Made by a program: the position numbers and the translations under genes. A stretch of DNA of 64,000 nt, taken from NCBI GenBank assembly GCA_050012855.1, contig JBEKGJ010000007.1, forward strand, positions 45,955 to 109,954, given 5' to 3'. The stretch comes from JAJXZJ01 sp050012855 (lineage in GTDB: Bacteria > Verrucomicrobiota > Verrucomicrobiia > Limisphaerales > J093). Of this stretch, positions 8,732-16,318 are shown in pieces. The notes under the pieces are model-generated. The model was not told the DNA's origin. It worked only from the letters and a program-made list of their open reading frames with translations, and searched no databases. Numbering within the stretch: the stretch's first letter is position 1; every line of letters begins with the position of its first letter.

Positions 8732-8742
8732 TTTTTGAATCC
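8724..8742. promoter_or_regulatory. probable TetR operator palindrome
   Basis: A perfect 7-bp inverted repeat, GGATTCA-N5-TGAATCC, overlaps the start codon of the TetR gene and lies in the divergent region before thiM. Size and place fit an autoregulatory TetR-family operator. Binding is inferred. Confidence 0.6.
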
Positions 8743-8830
8743 TAGTTCCTGCGCATCCGCCGTCAACAACGCAGCGGCACGCCGGGGCCACGGCTTGCGC
8801 CCGGCCATCCCCCGCCGTAGCTTCGGCCGC

Positions 8831-9643
8831 ATGGACGATCTTCCGGGACGCATCGCCGACCGGCTCGAGGCCCTGCGCGCCCGCCCGCCGCTGGTCCACA
8901 ACCTCACCAATTACGTGGCAATGAACTTTACGGCGAACGCCCTGCTCGCCCTCGGCGCCTCGCCCGTCATGGCTCACGCGCCGGAGGAAGTCGAGGAGAT
9001 GGCCGGCCTCGCCGACGCGCTGATCCTCAACCTCGGCACGCTGTCCACCCCCTGGATCGAGTCCATGTTCCGCGCCGCCAACGCGGCCGACGCCCACGGC
9101 ATCCCGGTGATCCTCGATCCCGTCGGCGCCGGCGCGACCCGTTTTCGGACGGACACGGCGCAACGCATGTTGAGCGCCTTGCGGCTGACGGTCGTGCGCG
9201 GCAACGCCTCCGAAATCCTGGCGGTCGCCGGCCAGCCCAGCCGCGCCCGCGGCGTGGACGCCACCGACGACGCCGAATCCGCCCGGGCCGCCGCCCGCGA
9301 ACTCGCCCGGCAGCACGGCCTGGTCGTCGCCCTGACCGGCGCCGTGGATTTCGTCACCGACGGCACGCGCGCCGCCACCATTGCGAATGGCCATCCGCTG
9401 ATGGCGCGGGTCACCGGCACCGGTTGTGTGGCGACGGCCCTGACCGGGGCGTTCTGCGCGGTCGAGCCGGATGCCTTTTTCGCGGCAGGCGCGGCGCTCG
9501 TGGTGTGGGGGATTGCCGGCGAGTTGGCGGCGCAAGCCCATGATGCGCCCGGTTCGTTCCAGGTGGCCCTGCTCGACGCGCTATTCCGGATTGACCGGAC
9601 GACGCTGCGCGAACGCGCGCGGCTGAGTCTGATCTCTACGTAG
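8831..9643 (+). CDS. thiM: hydroxyethylthiazole kinase
   Basis: This enzyme phosphorylates 4-methyl-5-(2-hydroxyethyl)thiazole with ATP in thiamine salvage. The ATG at 8831 gives 270 residues, the usual family length; an in-frame start farther upstream (8735) would add an unsupported basic tail. Visible family motifs are HNLTNYVAMNFTANALLALG (residues 23-42), MAHAPEEVEEM (47-57), the substrate-binding DPVGAGATRFR (96-106) and the GTGC motif with the catalytic cysteine at 199. No other thiamine gene is nearby, and no TPP riboswitch is visible in the short leader. It is divergent from the efflux regulator. Confidence 0.93.
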   Translation: MDDLPGRIADRLEALRARPPLVHNLTNYVAMNFTANALLALGASPVMAHAPEEVEEMAGLADALILNLGTLSTPWIESMFRAANAADAHGIPVILDPVGAGATRFRTDTAQRMLSALRLTVVRGNASEILAVAGQPSRARGVDATDDAESARAAARELARQHGLVVALTGAVDFVTDGTRAATIANGHPLMARVTGTGCVATALTGAFCAVEPDAFFAAGAALVVWGIAGELAAQAHDAPGSFQVALLDALFRIDRTTLRERARLSLIST

Positions 9644-9698
9644 TTCCAAAGCCTGCGCCAGCATTTCGGCCTAATGCCGGCGCGCGGTGGGCCGTGTG

Positions 9699-10490
9699 TC
9701 ATCGGTGCCAGACGGTGGGGGATTTGGCGCCAGGCGACACCACTGGCGGCGGCACGGGAAGTGGTTTGGCGGCCGGTGGCGCCGACGGCGGCGGCGTTTC
9801 CGGAGCTTTTGCCGCGGCTTCACCAATCTTGGTCGGCGGGAAGGCCATCTCGCCGATATTGAAACTGGCCAGCGACTTGAGCGCGTCCGTGGCTAATCCG
9901 ATGGCCTTGGCGATTTCGGGTGAACGAGCGGTGGTGGTTTCCAGCGATTGATAACCGTTGACGATCCATTCCAGCCCGCCGGTTTGAATGTCCACGACGA
10001 GTCCATGCACCGGGATGCGAGCGCCGATGAGCGGGCTGTGCCGGACGAGCTCACAGGCCTTGATGACGTTTTGTCGTTCGCTGGCGAACATGCCGAAAAA
10101 CTCGTTGAGGTTCTCCGGCAGCGCCTGCCGCTCGATGCCCAGCGCCTTCAACTGCTCGAGCAATTGCATCGTGGTCGTTTTACACACCTGGCAATCCGTG
10201 TGGCCGAGGATGGCGATCTCCCGGCCGCCCTTGACGGCACACGCCAGCGCGAGCGACCGCATCGTGCTGGAGAACGGCCCGGTGATGATGTTCCCCGCAT
10301 TCCGCAACCAGATGAACGCCTCACCCGGCAGGCCGAGCGCATTGGGCATAATCGCGTTGAGCCGCGGGTCCACACACGTCAGCGCGATCACCGGCAGCTC
10401 GGCGGCGAAGTCGCCCGGCCGCAAGCCCGCGTTCGGGTCGCCCGCGACCGCGCGGTGGTTGGCCTCCAGGATGGCTTCAAACAGGCGCAT
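9699..10490 (-). CDS. beta-class carbonic anhydrase
   Basis: A 263-residue protein likely to interconvert CO2 and bicarbonate. The zinc ligands and catalytic dyad of beta-carbonic anhydrases are present: C39-x-D41-x-R43 (TCVDPRLN) and H97-x-x-C100 (GHTDC). RNAGN at about 63-67 is also typical. After the catalytic domain (to about residue 205) comes a 55-residue alanine/proline-rich tail, probably disordered. The gene ends near thiM (convergent) and starts directly after the zinc-ribbon membrane protein gene upstream, only 1 bp away, so it may be co-transcribed with the three zinc-ribbon genes. Confidence 0.88.
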   Translation of the reverse strand: MRLFEAILEANHRAVAGDPNAGLRPGDFAAELPVIALTCVDPRLNAIMPNALGLPGEAFIWLRNAGNIITGPFSSTMRSLALACAVKGGREIAILGHTDCQVCKTTTMQLLEQLKALGIERQALPENLNEFFGMFASERQNVIKACELVRHSPLIGARIPVHGLVVDIQTGGLEWIVNGYQSLETTTARSPEIAKAIGLATDALKSLASFNIGEMAFPPTKIGEAAAKAPETPPPSAPPAAKPLPVPPPVVSPGAKSPTVWHR

Positions 10491-10491
10491 A

Positions 10492-11031
10492 TCAAAACCA
10501 TCCTTTCGCCACCCGCGCGCTGCCGACGCCGACCTTGAACGAGGCGTAATCGTTGGTGGCCCGGGCCGGCGCGATCACAACGCGAAAGGCTGCGTCATCG
10601 TGCGGCAACGCGGTGAAACGGCTACGGGCGTTGGCCGCGTCCACCATCACCCCATTGGCGTCGAGGAAACGGCAATCGAATTCCACGTCGTGCCAGGCCT
10701 CGGAGCTTTGGTTGGTCACCGTGCCGGTCAGGAAGATGCGCAACCCGTCCTTGGTTTCCACCCAGTTCAGCCGCGATTGGAGGACTTGGAGCGAACCGGG
10801 CATTTCCGAGTAAAACGGCCGCGGATTGACGGACCGATCCCATCTTGCTAGGGCAACGTGGCCGAGCCAAGCGAAGGCGATCACCATCGGAACTACCCCG
10901 GCGGACACGGCGACAATGGGGTGACGGAGCCAACGCCACGTCAGCCACTGCCGGCACCGCGGACATATCTTCGCCAAGGTACTTATCTCCTCCGCGCAGC
11001 ACGGGCAGGTCCGGCGGTCATTGGTGTTCAT
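10492..11031 (-). CDS. zinc-ribbon membrane protein, paralogue 1
   Basis: A 179-residue protein of unknown function. The N-terminus has a zinc ribbon (CPCCAEEISTLAKICPRC, residues 8-25). One transmembrane helix follows (IVAVSAGVVPMVIAFAWLG), and then a C-terminal beta-rich domain with the motif IFLTGTVTNQSSEAWHDVEF, resembling the FxxLG/FN3-like domain often found in bacterial exported proteins. The ATG at 11031 was chosen because it puts the ribbon at the N-terminus. It is clearly a tandem paralogue of the next gene upstream (same order of ribbon, helix and domain). The topology suggests a cytoplasmic ribbon and a periplasmic domain. Confidence 0.7.
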   Translation of the reverse strand: MNTNDRRTCPCCAEEISTLAKICPRCRQWLTWRWLRHPIVAVSAGVVPMVIAFAWLGHVALARWDRSVNPRPFYSEMPGSLQVLQSRLNWVETKDGLRIFLTGTVTNQSSEAWHDVEFDCRFLDANGVMVDAANARSRFTALPHDDAAFRVVIAPARATNDYASFKVGVGSARVAKGWF

Positions 11032-11065
11032 GTTCCAATCAAGGTTCGAGGTATTGCCACGGACT

Positions 11066-11608
11066 TCAGTCGGGTTCGGCAGCGCGGTTGCCGTCGGTGG
11101 CCATTTGGACGCGGGCCTGGATCGTGGCGATGCGATTCGTGCTAACGGTGGTTCCCAATTCGGAGCGAAAAGCACGTTCGGTATGGGGCAGCACGACGAA
11201 CGGCTCTTCCATATCCGGGTGCTGGGCGTCCACCAGGTTGGTGCCCGCATCGAGGAAACGAATCTCCAGCTCCTTCACGCGCCATGGGTAATCGCCCCGG
11301 TTGGTGACGCTGCCGGTCAACCAGAAAATGGCAGGACTCCTGCCCGGCATGAGCGCCGGGCGCATCACCTGGAGTTCGCCGCGCTCACGCACAAACCGGC
11401 GGCCATCGGCGGCGTCCTCGCGATCAAGCATGGCGCCGACCAGCCCGAACACTAGCAGGAAACCGACGGACACGGAGATGGGAACCAGCGCTGCCGCCCA
11501 GACGGCGCGGCGGGTCTGCAGCGTCTGACAAAAAGGACACTTCTTCGCCGCCGCCTTGATCGTCTCCGCGCACAGCGGGCAGACCTTGGTATCGGCGGCC
11601 GGGTTCAT
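11066..11608 (-). CDS. zinc-ribbon membrane protein, paralogue 2
   Basis: A 180-residue paralogue of the neighbouring gene. It has a zinc ribbon CPLCAETIKAAAKKCPFC (residues 10-27), one transmembrane helix (LVPISVSVGFLLVFGLVGAM) and a C-terminal domain containing FWLTGSVTNRGDYPWRVKEL and IRFLDAGTNLVDAQ. The start at 11608 overlaps the stop of the upstream gene by four bases (ATGA), indicating translational coupling. Function is unknown. The duplicated domain probably senses or binds something at the outer face of the membrane, which is inference only. Confidence 0.7.
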   Translation of the reverse strand: MNPAADTKVCPLCAETIKAAAKKCPFCQTLQTRRAVWAAALVPISVSVGFLLVFGLVGAMLDREDAADGRRFVRERGELQVMRPALMPGRSPAIFWLTGSVTNRGDYPWRVKELEIRFLDAGTNLVDAQHPDMEEPFVVLPHTERAFRSELGTTVSTNRIATIQARVQMATDGNRAAEPD

Positions 11609-11940
11609 GTCGGCATGAACCAGTGCAAACAGCCGCACTGTGCGCAGGTGTAGGCCACATCGGCGCGGCCGGGTGTTGGAGCCGAGGTGCGGAACGTGTC
11701 GTGGCCGCAAACGAGGCATTTCAAGGGCCGGCCTTGCACCTGGACCGGCCCGGGCAAAATGCTGGTTGCGAAAACAGGCGCGGCGACGGCAGCCATCGGT
11801 TGCACCGTCCCCGAGCGCGACCGTTTCGCCACGAGCATGAGGACCGCAGCTAAAGCCAGGGCGGGCAGGACAATGAAGACGAACAACACCGCCAGGATGA
11901 TGATCACCTCGCCACCGCTCATTCCCATAATCGCAAACAT
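11605..11940 (-). CDS. small membrane protein with C-terminal zinc ribbon
   Basis: 111 residues. A single strong transmembrane helix (VIIILAVLFVFIVLPALALA) is followed by a basic linker and a C-terminal zinc ribbon formed by CLVCGHDTF and CAQCGC. Here the ribbon follows the helix, the reverse order of the two downstream paralogues. The gene overlaps the next by four bases and begins the zinc-ribbon operon that leads into the carbonic anhydrase gene. The two cysteine pairs resemble those of the small cassette protein at 2538-2774. Function unknown. Confidence 0.65.
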   Translation of the reverse strand: MFAIMGMSGGEVIIILAVLFVFIVLPALALAAVLMLVAKRSRSGTVQPMAAVAAPVFATSILPGPVQVQGRPLKCLVCGHDTFRTSAPTPGRADVAYTCAQCGCLHWFMPT

Positions 11941-11941
11941 A

Positions 11942-12208
11942 TCAGCCTCCTCGTTTTATCCGCCGGGTTTTTCCGGGGACGGCGGTTCGTCTTTCGCCAT
12001 CGCCTTGCGCCGGGGGGGCGACTTTCTGTCGGTGTGGGCGCGACACCAGCGGGTGCCCGGATTGCTGCTCGCGCTGGCGTGTTGTGGCCAGGAGCTTGTC
12101 CAGATTGTAGCCGCAGGCGGCGGACAGACTGTCTTTGGCCCGCCAGACTTCCCGCAAGACCACATCGCCTGCCGCCATCATTCGCGGATGGTCATTCGCC
12201 ACCTTCAT
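11942..12208 (-). CDS. small partner protein of the PIN-domain gene (possible antitoxin-type role)
   Basis: 88 residues. The central part (VLREVWRAKDSLSAACGYN then LDKLLATTRQ) resembles short proteins that are commonly encoded directly after PIN-domain genes in cyanobacteria and verrucomicrobia. The C-terminal half is basic and proline-rich and may be disordered. The gene overlaps the end of the PIN gene by 17 bp, so the two are surely co-transcribed. An internal start at residue 10 or 11 is possible. An antitoxin role is inferred from the pairing only. Confidence 0.55.
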   Translation of the reverse strand: MKVANDHPRMMAAGDVVLREVWRAKDSLSAACGYNLDKLLATTRQREQQSGHPLVSRPHRQKVAPPAQGDGERRTAVPGKTRRIKRGG

Positions 12209-12677
12209 GATCGTTCTCCATCAGCTCCTCCGGGGTGCAAATCACCGGGAGCGTGAAACCGGCGACTTCAGCCAAACGCCGCAAACGCGTTTGAAGGACG
12301 GCGTTGGCGATATGCCGGCAATTCCAACTCAACAATATCTCCATTTCGTAGCTGGTGGCGAGAGCAATGTGCGTCGCATCGCGGCCAGCGGTGGCCGGCA
12401 GCAACCCCGAGTTCACAATTGTGCGGGCCAGTTCGATGACTTCTTCGTCCACCTGCAGGAGCGGCAGAGATTCCAGGGTTTTCAGCCGCAACTGAGCCAT
12501 TTCCGGGTCGCCGAATGAAATCTCATCCAGCACGACTTGCGACGTGAAAAGCTCGTGGTCATGGCCTTTCAAGTCCCACCAGTCTTTGGTGATTTGTTGC
12601 CGGGCGGCTTGTAGCAAGTCGCGAGCGGGGCGGGCCACCACGTAGCTCGGGATTGTGCTTTCGATGTAGATGCGCAT
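12192..12677 (-). CDS. PIN-domain protein (VapC-like ribonuclease)
   Basis: A 161-residue PIN domain. It begins MRIYIESTIPSYVVARP, the N-terminal signature of the subfamily where the first acidic catalytic residue is glutamate. It has a conserved acidic patch in GRDATHIALATSYEMEILLS (the D and H region) and the LSWNCRHIAN motif near the end. Such proteins are usually metal-dependent ribonucleases of toxin-antitoxin modules. The ATG at 12677 was preferred to an upstream one at 12698 because it gives the standard N-terminus. The overlapping 88-residue gene downstream is the likely partner. Confidence 0.8.
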   Translation of the reverse strand: MRIYIESTIPSYVVARPARDLLQAARQQITKDWWDLKGHDHELFTSQVVLDEISFGDPEMAQLRLKTLESLPLLQVDEEVIELARTIVNSGLLPATAGRDATHIALATSYEMEILLSWNCRHIANAVLQTRLRRLAEVAGFTLPVICTPEELMENDHEGGE

Positions 12678-12694
12678 GAGGGCCCAGCCCGGCA

Positions 12695-14263
12695 TCAAGG
12701 TTTCTCGCCCGCATCGTCTTTCGCCATCGCCTTCCGCAGGGCAGGCACCTGTTCGAGCAGTTTCTCGAACTTGACGCCGGTGAGGCTCTCGATCACCGGC
12801 GGCAACTGGCTGATGATCTGGGTGACGTCGCCGGTCAGCTTGCTGGCGCCCCCGCCGGGGCCGTTGCCGGAGTTGATGATGACGATCTTCTCGGTCTTGG
12901 CCAGCGGCTCGCTGATCTTGCCCGCCACCTCAGGCAGGACGCGCACGATCATCTCGATGACCGCGGCTTCGTTGTACTGCTTGAAGCTTTCGGCCTTCAC
13001 GCGCATCGCCTCGGCGGTCGCCTTGCCCTGGGCCTCGATGACGGCGGCCTCGGCCAGACCGCGCGCCTTGTTCGCCTCGGCCTCGGCCACGCCGGTGGCC
13101 TTGACGACATCGGCGCCCGCGAAACCCGTGGCTTTGGTCGCCGATGCGGCGCCCGCCGCCTCGGTTTCGAGCTGGAATTTCTTCGCGTTGGCGAGGGTTT
13201 CGACCCGGTAACGCTCGGCATCAGCGGGTTTCTGAACGTTCGCTTCGAGTTCGCGCTGGCGGCGCTGGATTTCCTGCTGTTGCAGCTCGATTTGTTTCTG
13301 CTTCTCGATGATTTGGACCTGCACTTCCTCGGCCTTGACGAGCTGGCCGGTCTTGAACTTCTGCAAATCGTAGGCGAGATCGGCCTGCGCCTTCTGCTGG
13401 TTCACCGAGGCCTGGTAATTCGCGACGTTCATCTGGTAGTCGCGCTGGGCTTCGGCGACCTTCGTATCGGCGGCGAACTTGGCTTCCTGGCCGGCCTGGT
13501 TGGCCTGGGCCGAGCGGATGACGGAATCACGGTCCGCCTCCGCCTGGGCGATGATGGCATCGCGTTTGACCTGGGCGATCCGCGGCTTGCCCAGGGCGTC
13601 GAGGTAGCCCTGGCCGTCGCGGATGTCACGGATGGTGAAGCTGACAATGCCCAGGCCCATGTTGGCCATGTCGCCGGCGGCCACCTCCTGGACCTTGGAG
13701 GCGAAGGCGTCGCGGTTCTGGTAGATCTCCTCGACGGTCATCGTGCCCAGAATGGCGCGCAGATGACCCTCGAGCGTCTGCATGGCGATGTTCTTGATGT
13801 CGGCGGTGCCCTTGCTCAGGAACTGCTCGGCTGAGGTGGCGATCGAGATATCGTCCCCCTTGACCTTGATCTGGGCTACGCCGTCCACCCGTACCGGCAC
13901 GCCCTTGCTCGTGTAAACCTCGGGCGTCTGGACATCAATGGTCAGCAGTTCGAGCGAGAGGAGATCCACCTTCTCGACGATCGGATAGACGAACGTGCCG
14001 CCACCCTTGACGACCCGGAAACCCCGCATGCGCGGCGTGCCGTCGGGATCAACGTAGCGGTGACGCCGGCCGGAGACGACGAGCACCTGGTTGGGGCCGA
14101 CCTTGGTGTAGCGGCTGAGGATCATCCACAGCAGCAGGAAGACGCCGACACCGAGGGCGACGATGACCAACGGAATCATGCCTTCGGCCGCAAGCATGAC
14201 TGGCGGTGCGGCGGTAACAACGGGGGTGAACATGAACTTTCCTAGGTTGAGGGTGATGCCCAA
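12695..14263 (-). CDS. flotillin-like SPFH-domain membrane scaffold protein
   Basis: A 522-residue flotillin of the YqiK/FloT type. An N-terminal transmembrane helix (MIPLVIVALGVGVFLLLWM, residues 29-47) is followed by the SPFH/band-7 domain (about 60-230). A long alanine/glutamate-rich coiled coil with repeated AEA blocks (230-440) and a short C-terminal oligomerisation region complete it. Such proteins assemble on membranes and organise lipid microdomains. The NfeD-like gene lies directly upstream with a 3 bp gap, the conserved partner arrangement for this family. A Gly-rich linker (SGNGPGGGASK) sits near residue 465. Confidence 0.92.
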   Translation of the reverse strand: MGITLNLGKFMFTPVVTAAPPVMLAAEGMIPLVIVALGVGVFLLLWMILSRYTKVGPNQVLVVSGRRHRYVDPDGTPRMRGFRVVKGGGTFVYPIVEKVDLLSLELLTIDVQTPEVYTSKGVPVRVDGVAQIKVKGDDISIATSAEQFLSKGTADIKNIAMQTLEGHLRAILGTMTVEEIYQNRDAFASKVQEVAAGDMANMGLGIVSFTIRDIRDGQGYLDALGKPRIAQVKRDAIIAQAEADRDSVIRSAQANQAGQEAKFAADTKVAEAQRDYQMNVANYQASVNQQKAQADLAYDLQKFKTGQLVKAEEVQVQIIEKQKQIELQQQEIQRRQRELEANVQKPADAERYRVETLANAKKFQLETEAAGAASATKATGFAGADVVKATGVAEAEANKARGLAEAAVIEAQGKATAEAMRVKAESFKQYNEAAVIEMIVRVLPEVAGKISEPLAKTEKIVIINSGNGPGGGASKLTGDVTQIISQLPPVIESLTGVKFEKLLEQVPALRKAMAKDDAGEKP

Positions 14264-14266
14264 ATT

Positions 14267-14821
14267 TCAGGCGGTTCTGACGAAAAACTGGGACCCGGTG
14301 ATCCGGGTGATCCGGACGCTTTGTCCGCTGGCGAGGGCCACCCCGGTTTCCTCCCGGGCCGGGGCAGTGTAACGTGTGCCGGATTGCACGTAGGCGATCT
14401 CGCCCACGCCGTTGGCGGGGATCGGGCTGATGACGGTGGCGTTGGTTCCCACGAGCCCGGCCACCTTGCCCTCGCTGGAACTCTGGGTGTGCCGGAAGAG
14501 TTCACGCAGGACGAATACGAGTGCGGTGGCGGTCAACAGACCGCCGAGCAGCGCCAGCGGTGCACTGACATACGGGCGGCTCGTGGCGGGAATCTCGTGA
14601 AAAACGATGCCGAAGCCACCGAACGCCATGATAAATGCGGCGATGATCGTCGGACTGAACAAGGAAACTCCCGGGCTATCACTGGCGTCCGCTCCGGCCT
14701 CGGCATGACCACCGCTGCCGTCCACATGCCCGATGTGGCCGGCAAAATGCCCCGCCAACGCGCTCAGGACGGTGAAAAGCAGTCCGGTCCCCAGGCAAAT
14801 CAGGTAGATGGCGAATTCCAT
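14267..14821 (-). CDS. NfeD-like membrane protein
   Basis: 184 residues with three hydrophobic helices: FAIYLICLGTGLLFTVLSAL, SPTIIAAFIMAFGGFGIV and PLALLGGLLTATALVFVL. A soluble C-terminal OB-fold domain (EGKVAGLVGTNATVIS to ITGSQFFVR) follows. This is the pattern of short NfeD proteins paired with flotillins. A histidine/glycine-rich loop (HFAGHIGHVDGSGGHAE) lies between helices 1 and 2. The ATG at 14821 places the first helix at the N-terminus; an upstream start adds 20 unlikely residues. It probably cooperates with the adjacent flotillin in membrane organisation. Confidence 0.85.
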   Translation of the reverse strand: MEFAIYLICLGTGLLFTVLSALAGHFAGHIGHVDGSGGHAEAGADASDSPGVSLFSPTIIAAFIMAFGGFGIVFHEIPATSRPYVSAPLALLGGLLTATALVFVLRELFRHTQSSSEGKVAGLVGTNATVISPIPANGVGEIAYVQSGTRYTAPAREETGVALASGQSVRITRITGSQFFVRTA

Positions 14822-15009
14822 AGCACAGCCTTGAGTGATGACGGGTGGAGTAAAGCCTGTGGCGATCGCCTCGGCAACCAAGAAATGAAGCCGTGCGCCA
14901 CCGGCCGCAGCGTCGGATCAGGTGTGTTTATCAACCACCCGCGCTTGCCTGCGCGTCATGCGCCGACCGATGGCTGAACCGCAAGAAGACCTTGGGCTTG
15001 AACCGGCGC

Positions 15010-16125
15010 CTAGTTCATGCGCATGGGCATGATGACGTAGAGGAACGGGCCGTTGATCTTCACGACGCCGGGACTGAGTTCGTCGGTGAGTTCGAGAAAA
15101 ACCTCGTCGGTATCGAGCGCTTTGAGCGCGTCGAGCAAGTAGGTGGGGTTGAAAGCGATGGCAAGGTCCTTGCCTTTGTAGTTCACGGCCAGGTTCTCGC
15201 GTGCCTCGCCGACATCCGGTGTGTTGGCGGTGACGGCCAGCGAATTCTTGCTGAAGGCCAGTTTGACCGAGTTGTTCTTGTCACTGGTCATGATCTCCGC
15301 ACGGCGCAACGCCTGGAGAAGTTCCTCCCGGATCAATGGGATCCGTTCCTTGGATTCGCCGGGAATTACCTGCCGGTAGTTTGGGTAGGTGCCATCCACC
15401 AGCTTGGTGATGACGAGAATGTTACTTCCAGCTTCAGGTTCGCTCTTCACCGTGAAAGCCGCTTGATTGTCGGTAAACGTGATTTCCACGTCGCCTTTCT
15501 CTTGGAGGAGCCGGCTTAGTTCGCTGATGGCCTTGGTGGGCACGATGAATTCCGCCTGACTGTCGGCGGTAATGTCCACTTCCTCGTCGGTAAGCGCCAA
15601 GCGACGACCGTCAGTCGCCACCAACGTCATCTTGTGCTCTTTCAGGCTGAAAAAAATACCGTTGAGCACATAGCGGGCCTCGTCGTTGGAAACCGCGAAG
15701 GAGGTTCGCCGGAGCATGCCCTTGAGCTTGTCCTGTGGCAAAACCACGCGGCGCTTCTCGGCAAATTTCGGCAAGGGCGGAAATTCCTCCGCCGACAACC
15801 CGTTGATCCGGAAGAACGAGGCCCCGGCGCGGAGGCTACAGCAATTCTTGTCATCCACTTCCAATTCGAGCTCGGCCGTGGCCAGTTCACGGACAATGCT
15901 GACGAGTTTTTTGACCGGGAGAGTCGTGGCCCCCGGTTTGGCCACGGTTGCCCCCACCGAGCAAACAATGGTGACGTCGAGGTCGGTCGCGGTTAACTCG
16001 AGCGACCCTTCCGTGGCCCGGAGCAGCACGTTCGAGAGAATCGGCAGGGTGGTGCGCACGCCGACGATGTTTTGTACGGCCTGGAGCCCACTGCTGAGCT
16101 GGTCCTTGGCGATCGTAAGTTTCAT
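15010..16125 (-). CDS. dnaN: DNA polymerase III sliding clamp (beta subunit)
   Basis: A 371-residue sliding clamp that holds the replicative polymerase on DNA as a ring-shaped dimer. Typical features are the start MKLTIAKDQLSSGLQAVQNI, TLPILSNVLLRA and DLDVTI in domain 1, LVATDGRRLAL in domain 2, and the C-terminus YVIMPMRMN, which forms part of the partner-binding pocket (usual ending PMRL/PMRMN). Unlike the common dnaA-dnaN-recF order, no dnaA or recF gene is adjacent here. A sigma70-like promoter is visible upstream in an AT-rich leader. Confidence 0.97.
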   Translation of the reverse strand: MKLTIAKDQLSSGLQAVQNIVGVRTTLPILSNVLLRATEGSLELTATDLDVTIVCSVGATVAKPGATTLPVKKLVSIVRELATAELELEVDDKNCCSLRAGASFFRINGLSAEEFPPLPKFAEKRRVVLPQDKLKGMLRRTSFAVSNDEARYVLNGIFFSLKEHKMTLVATDGRRLALTDEEVDITADSQAEFIVPTKAISELSRLLQEKGDVEITFTDNQAAFTVKSEPEAGSNILVITKLVDGTYPNYRQVIPGESKERIPLIREELLQALRRAEIMTSDKNNSVKLAFSKNSLAVTANTPDVGEARENLAVNYKGKDLAIAFNPTYLLDALKALDTDEVFLELTDELSPGVVKINGPFLYVIMPMRMN

Positions 16126-16177
16126 GACAGCTTTACTGTATTTCTTTCTTCTGAAAGAAGCTTCTTATTAAGGGTGG

Positions 16178-16206
16178 TGAATAAAACAAAGAATCCGCAG
16201 TGTCAA
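16178..16206 (-). promoter_or_regulatory. candidate sigma70 promoter of dnaN
   Basis: On the minus strand a consensus TTGACA (16206-16201) is followed after 17 bp by TATTCA (16183-16178), a weak -10 box. It lies about 50 bp before the dnaN start codon in a locally AT-rich segment. The rest of the 16126-16318 gap holds a short hairpin (CTTTC/GAAAG) and no gene. Confidence 0.4.
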
Positions 16207-16318
16207 GGTTGCGTACAAGCAGTTACACCAAAAATTGCACGACCAACAACCTGGCAACAGCGACCAACAAGTTGGTTCTCCGGCCGTTTGTTTGCTGAAA
16301 TTCCAGGTCATTCACCGG

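Noticed and set aside
8743..8830. possible TPP riboswitch before thiM
   Set aside because: The leader is under 90 bp and lacks the conserved CTGAGA and related thi-box words.
16126..16318. replication origin next to dnaN
   Set aside because: Only one DnaA-box-like word (GGTGAATAA, one mismatch) is present and dnaA is not adjacent.
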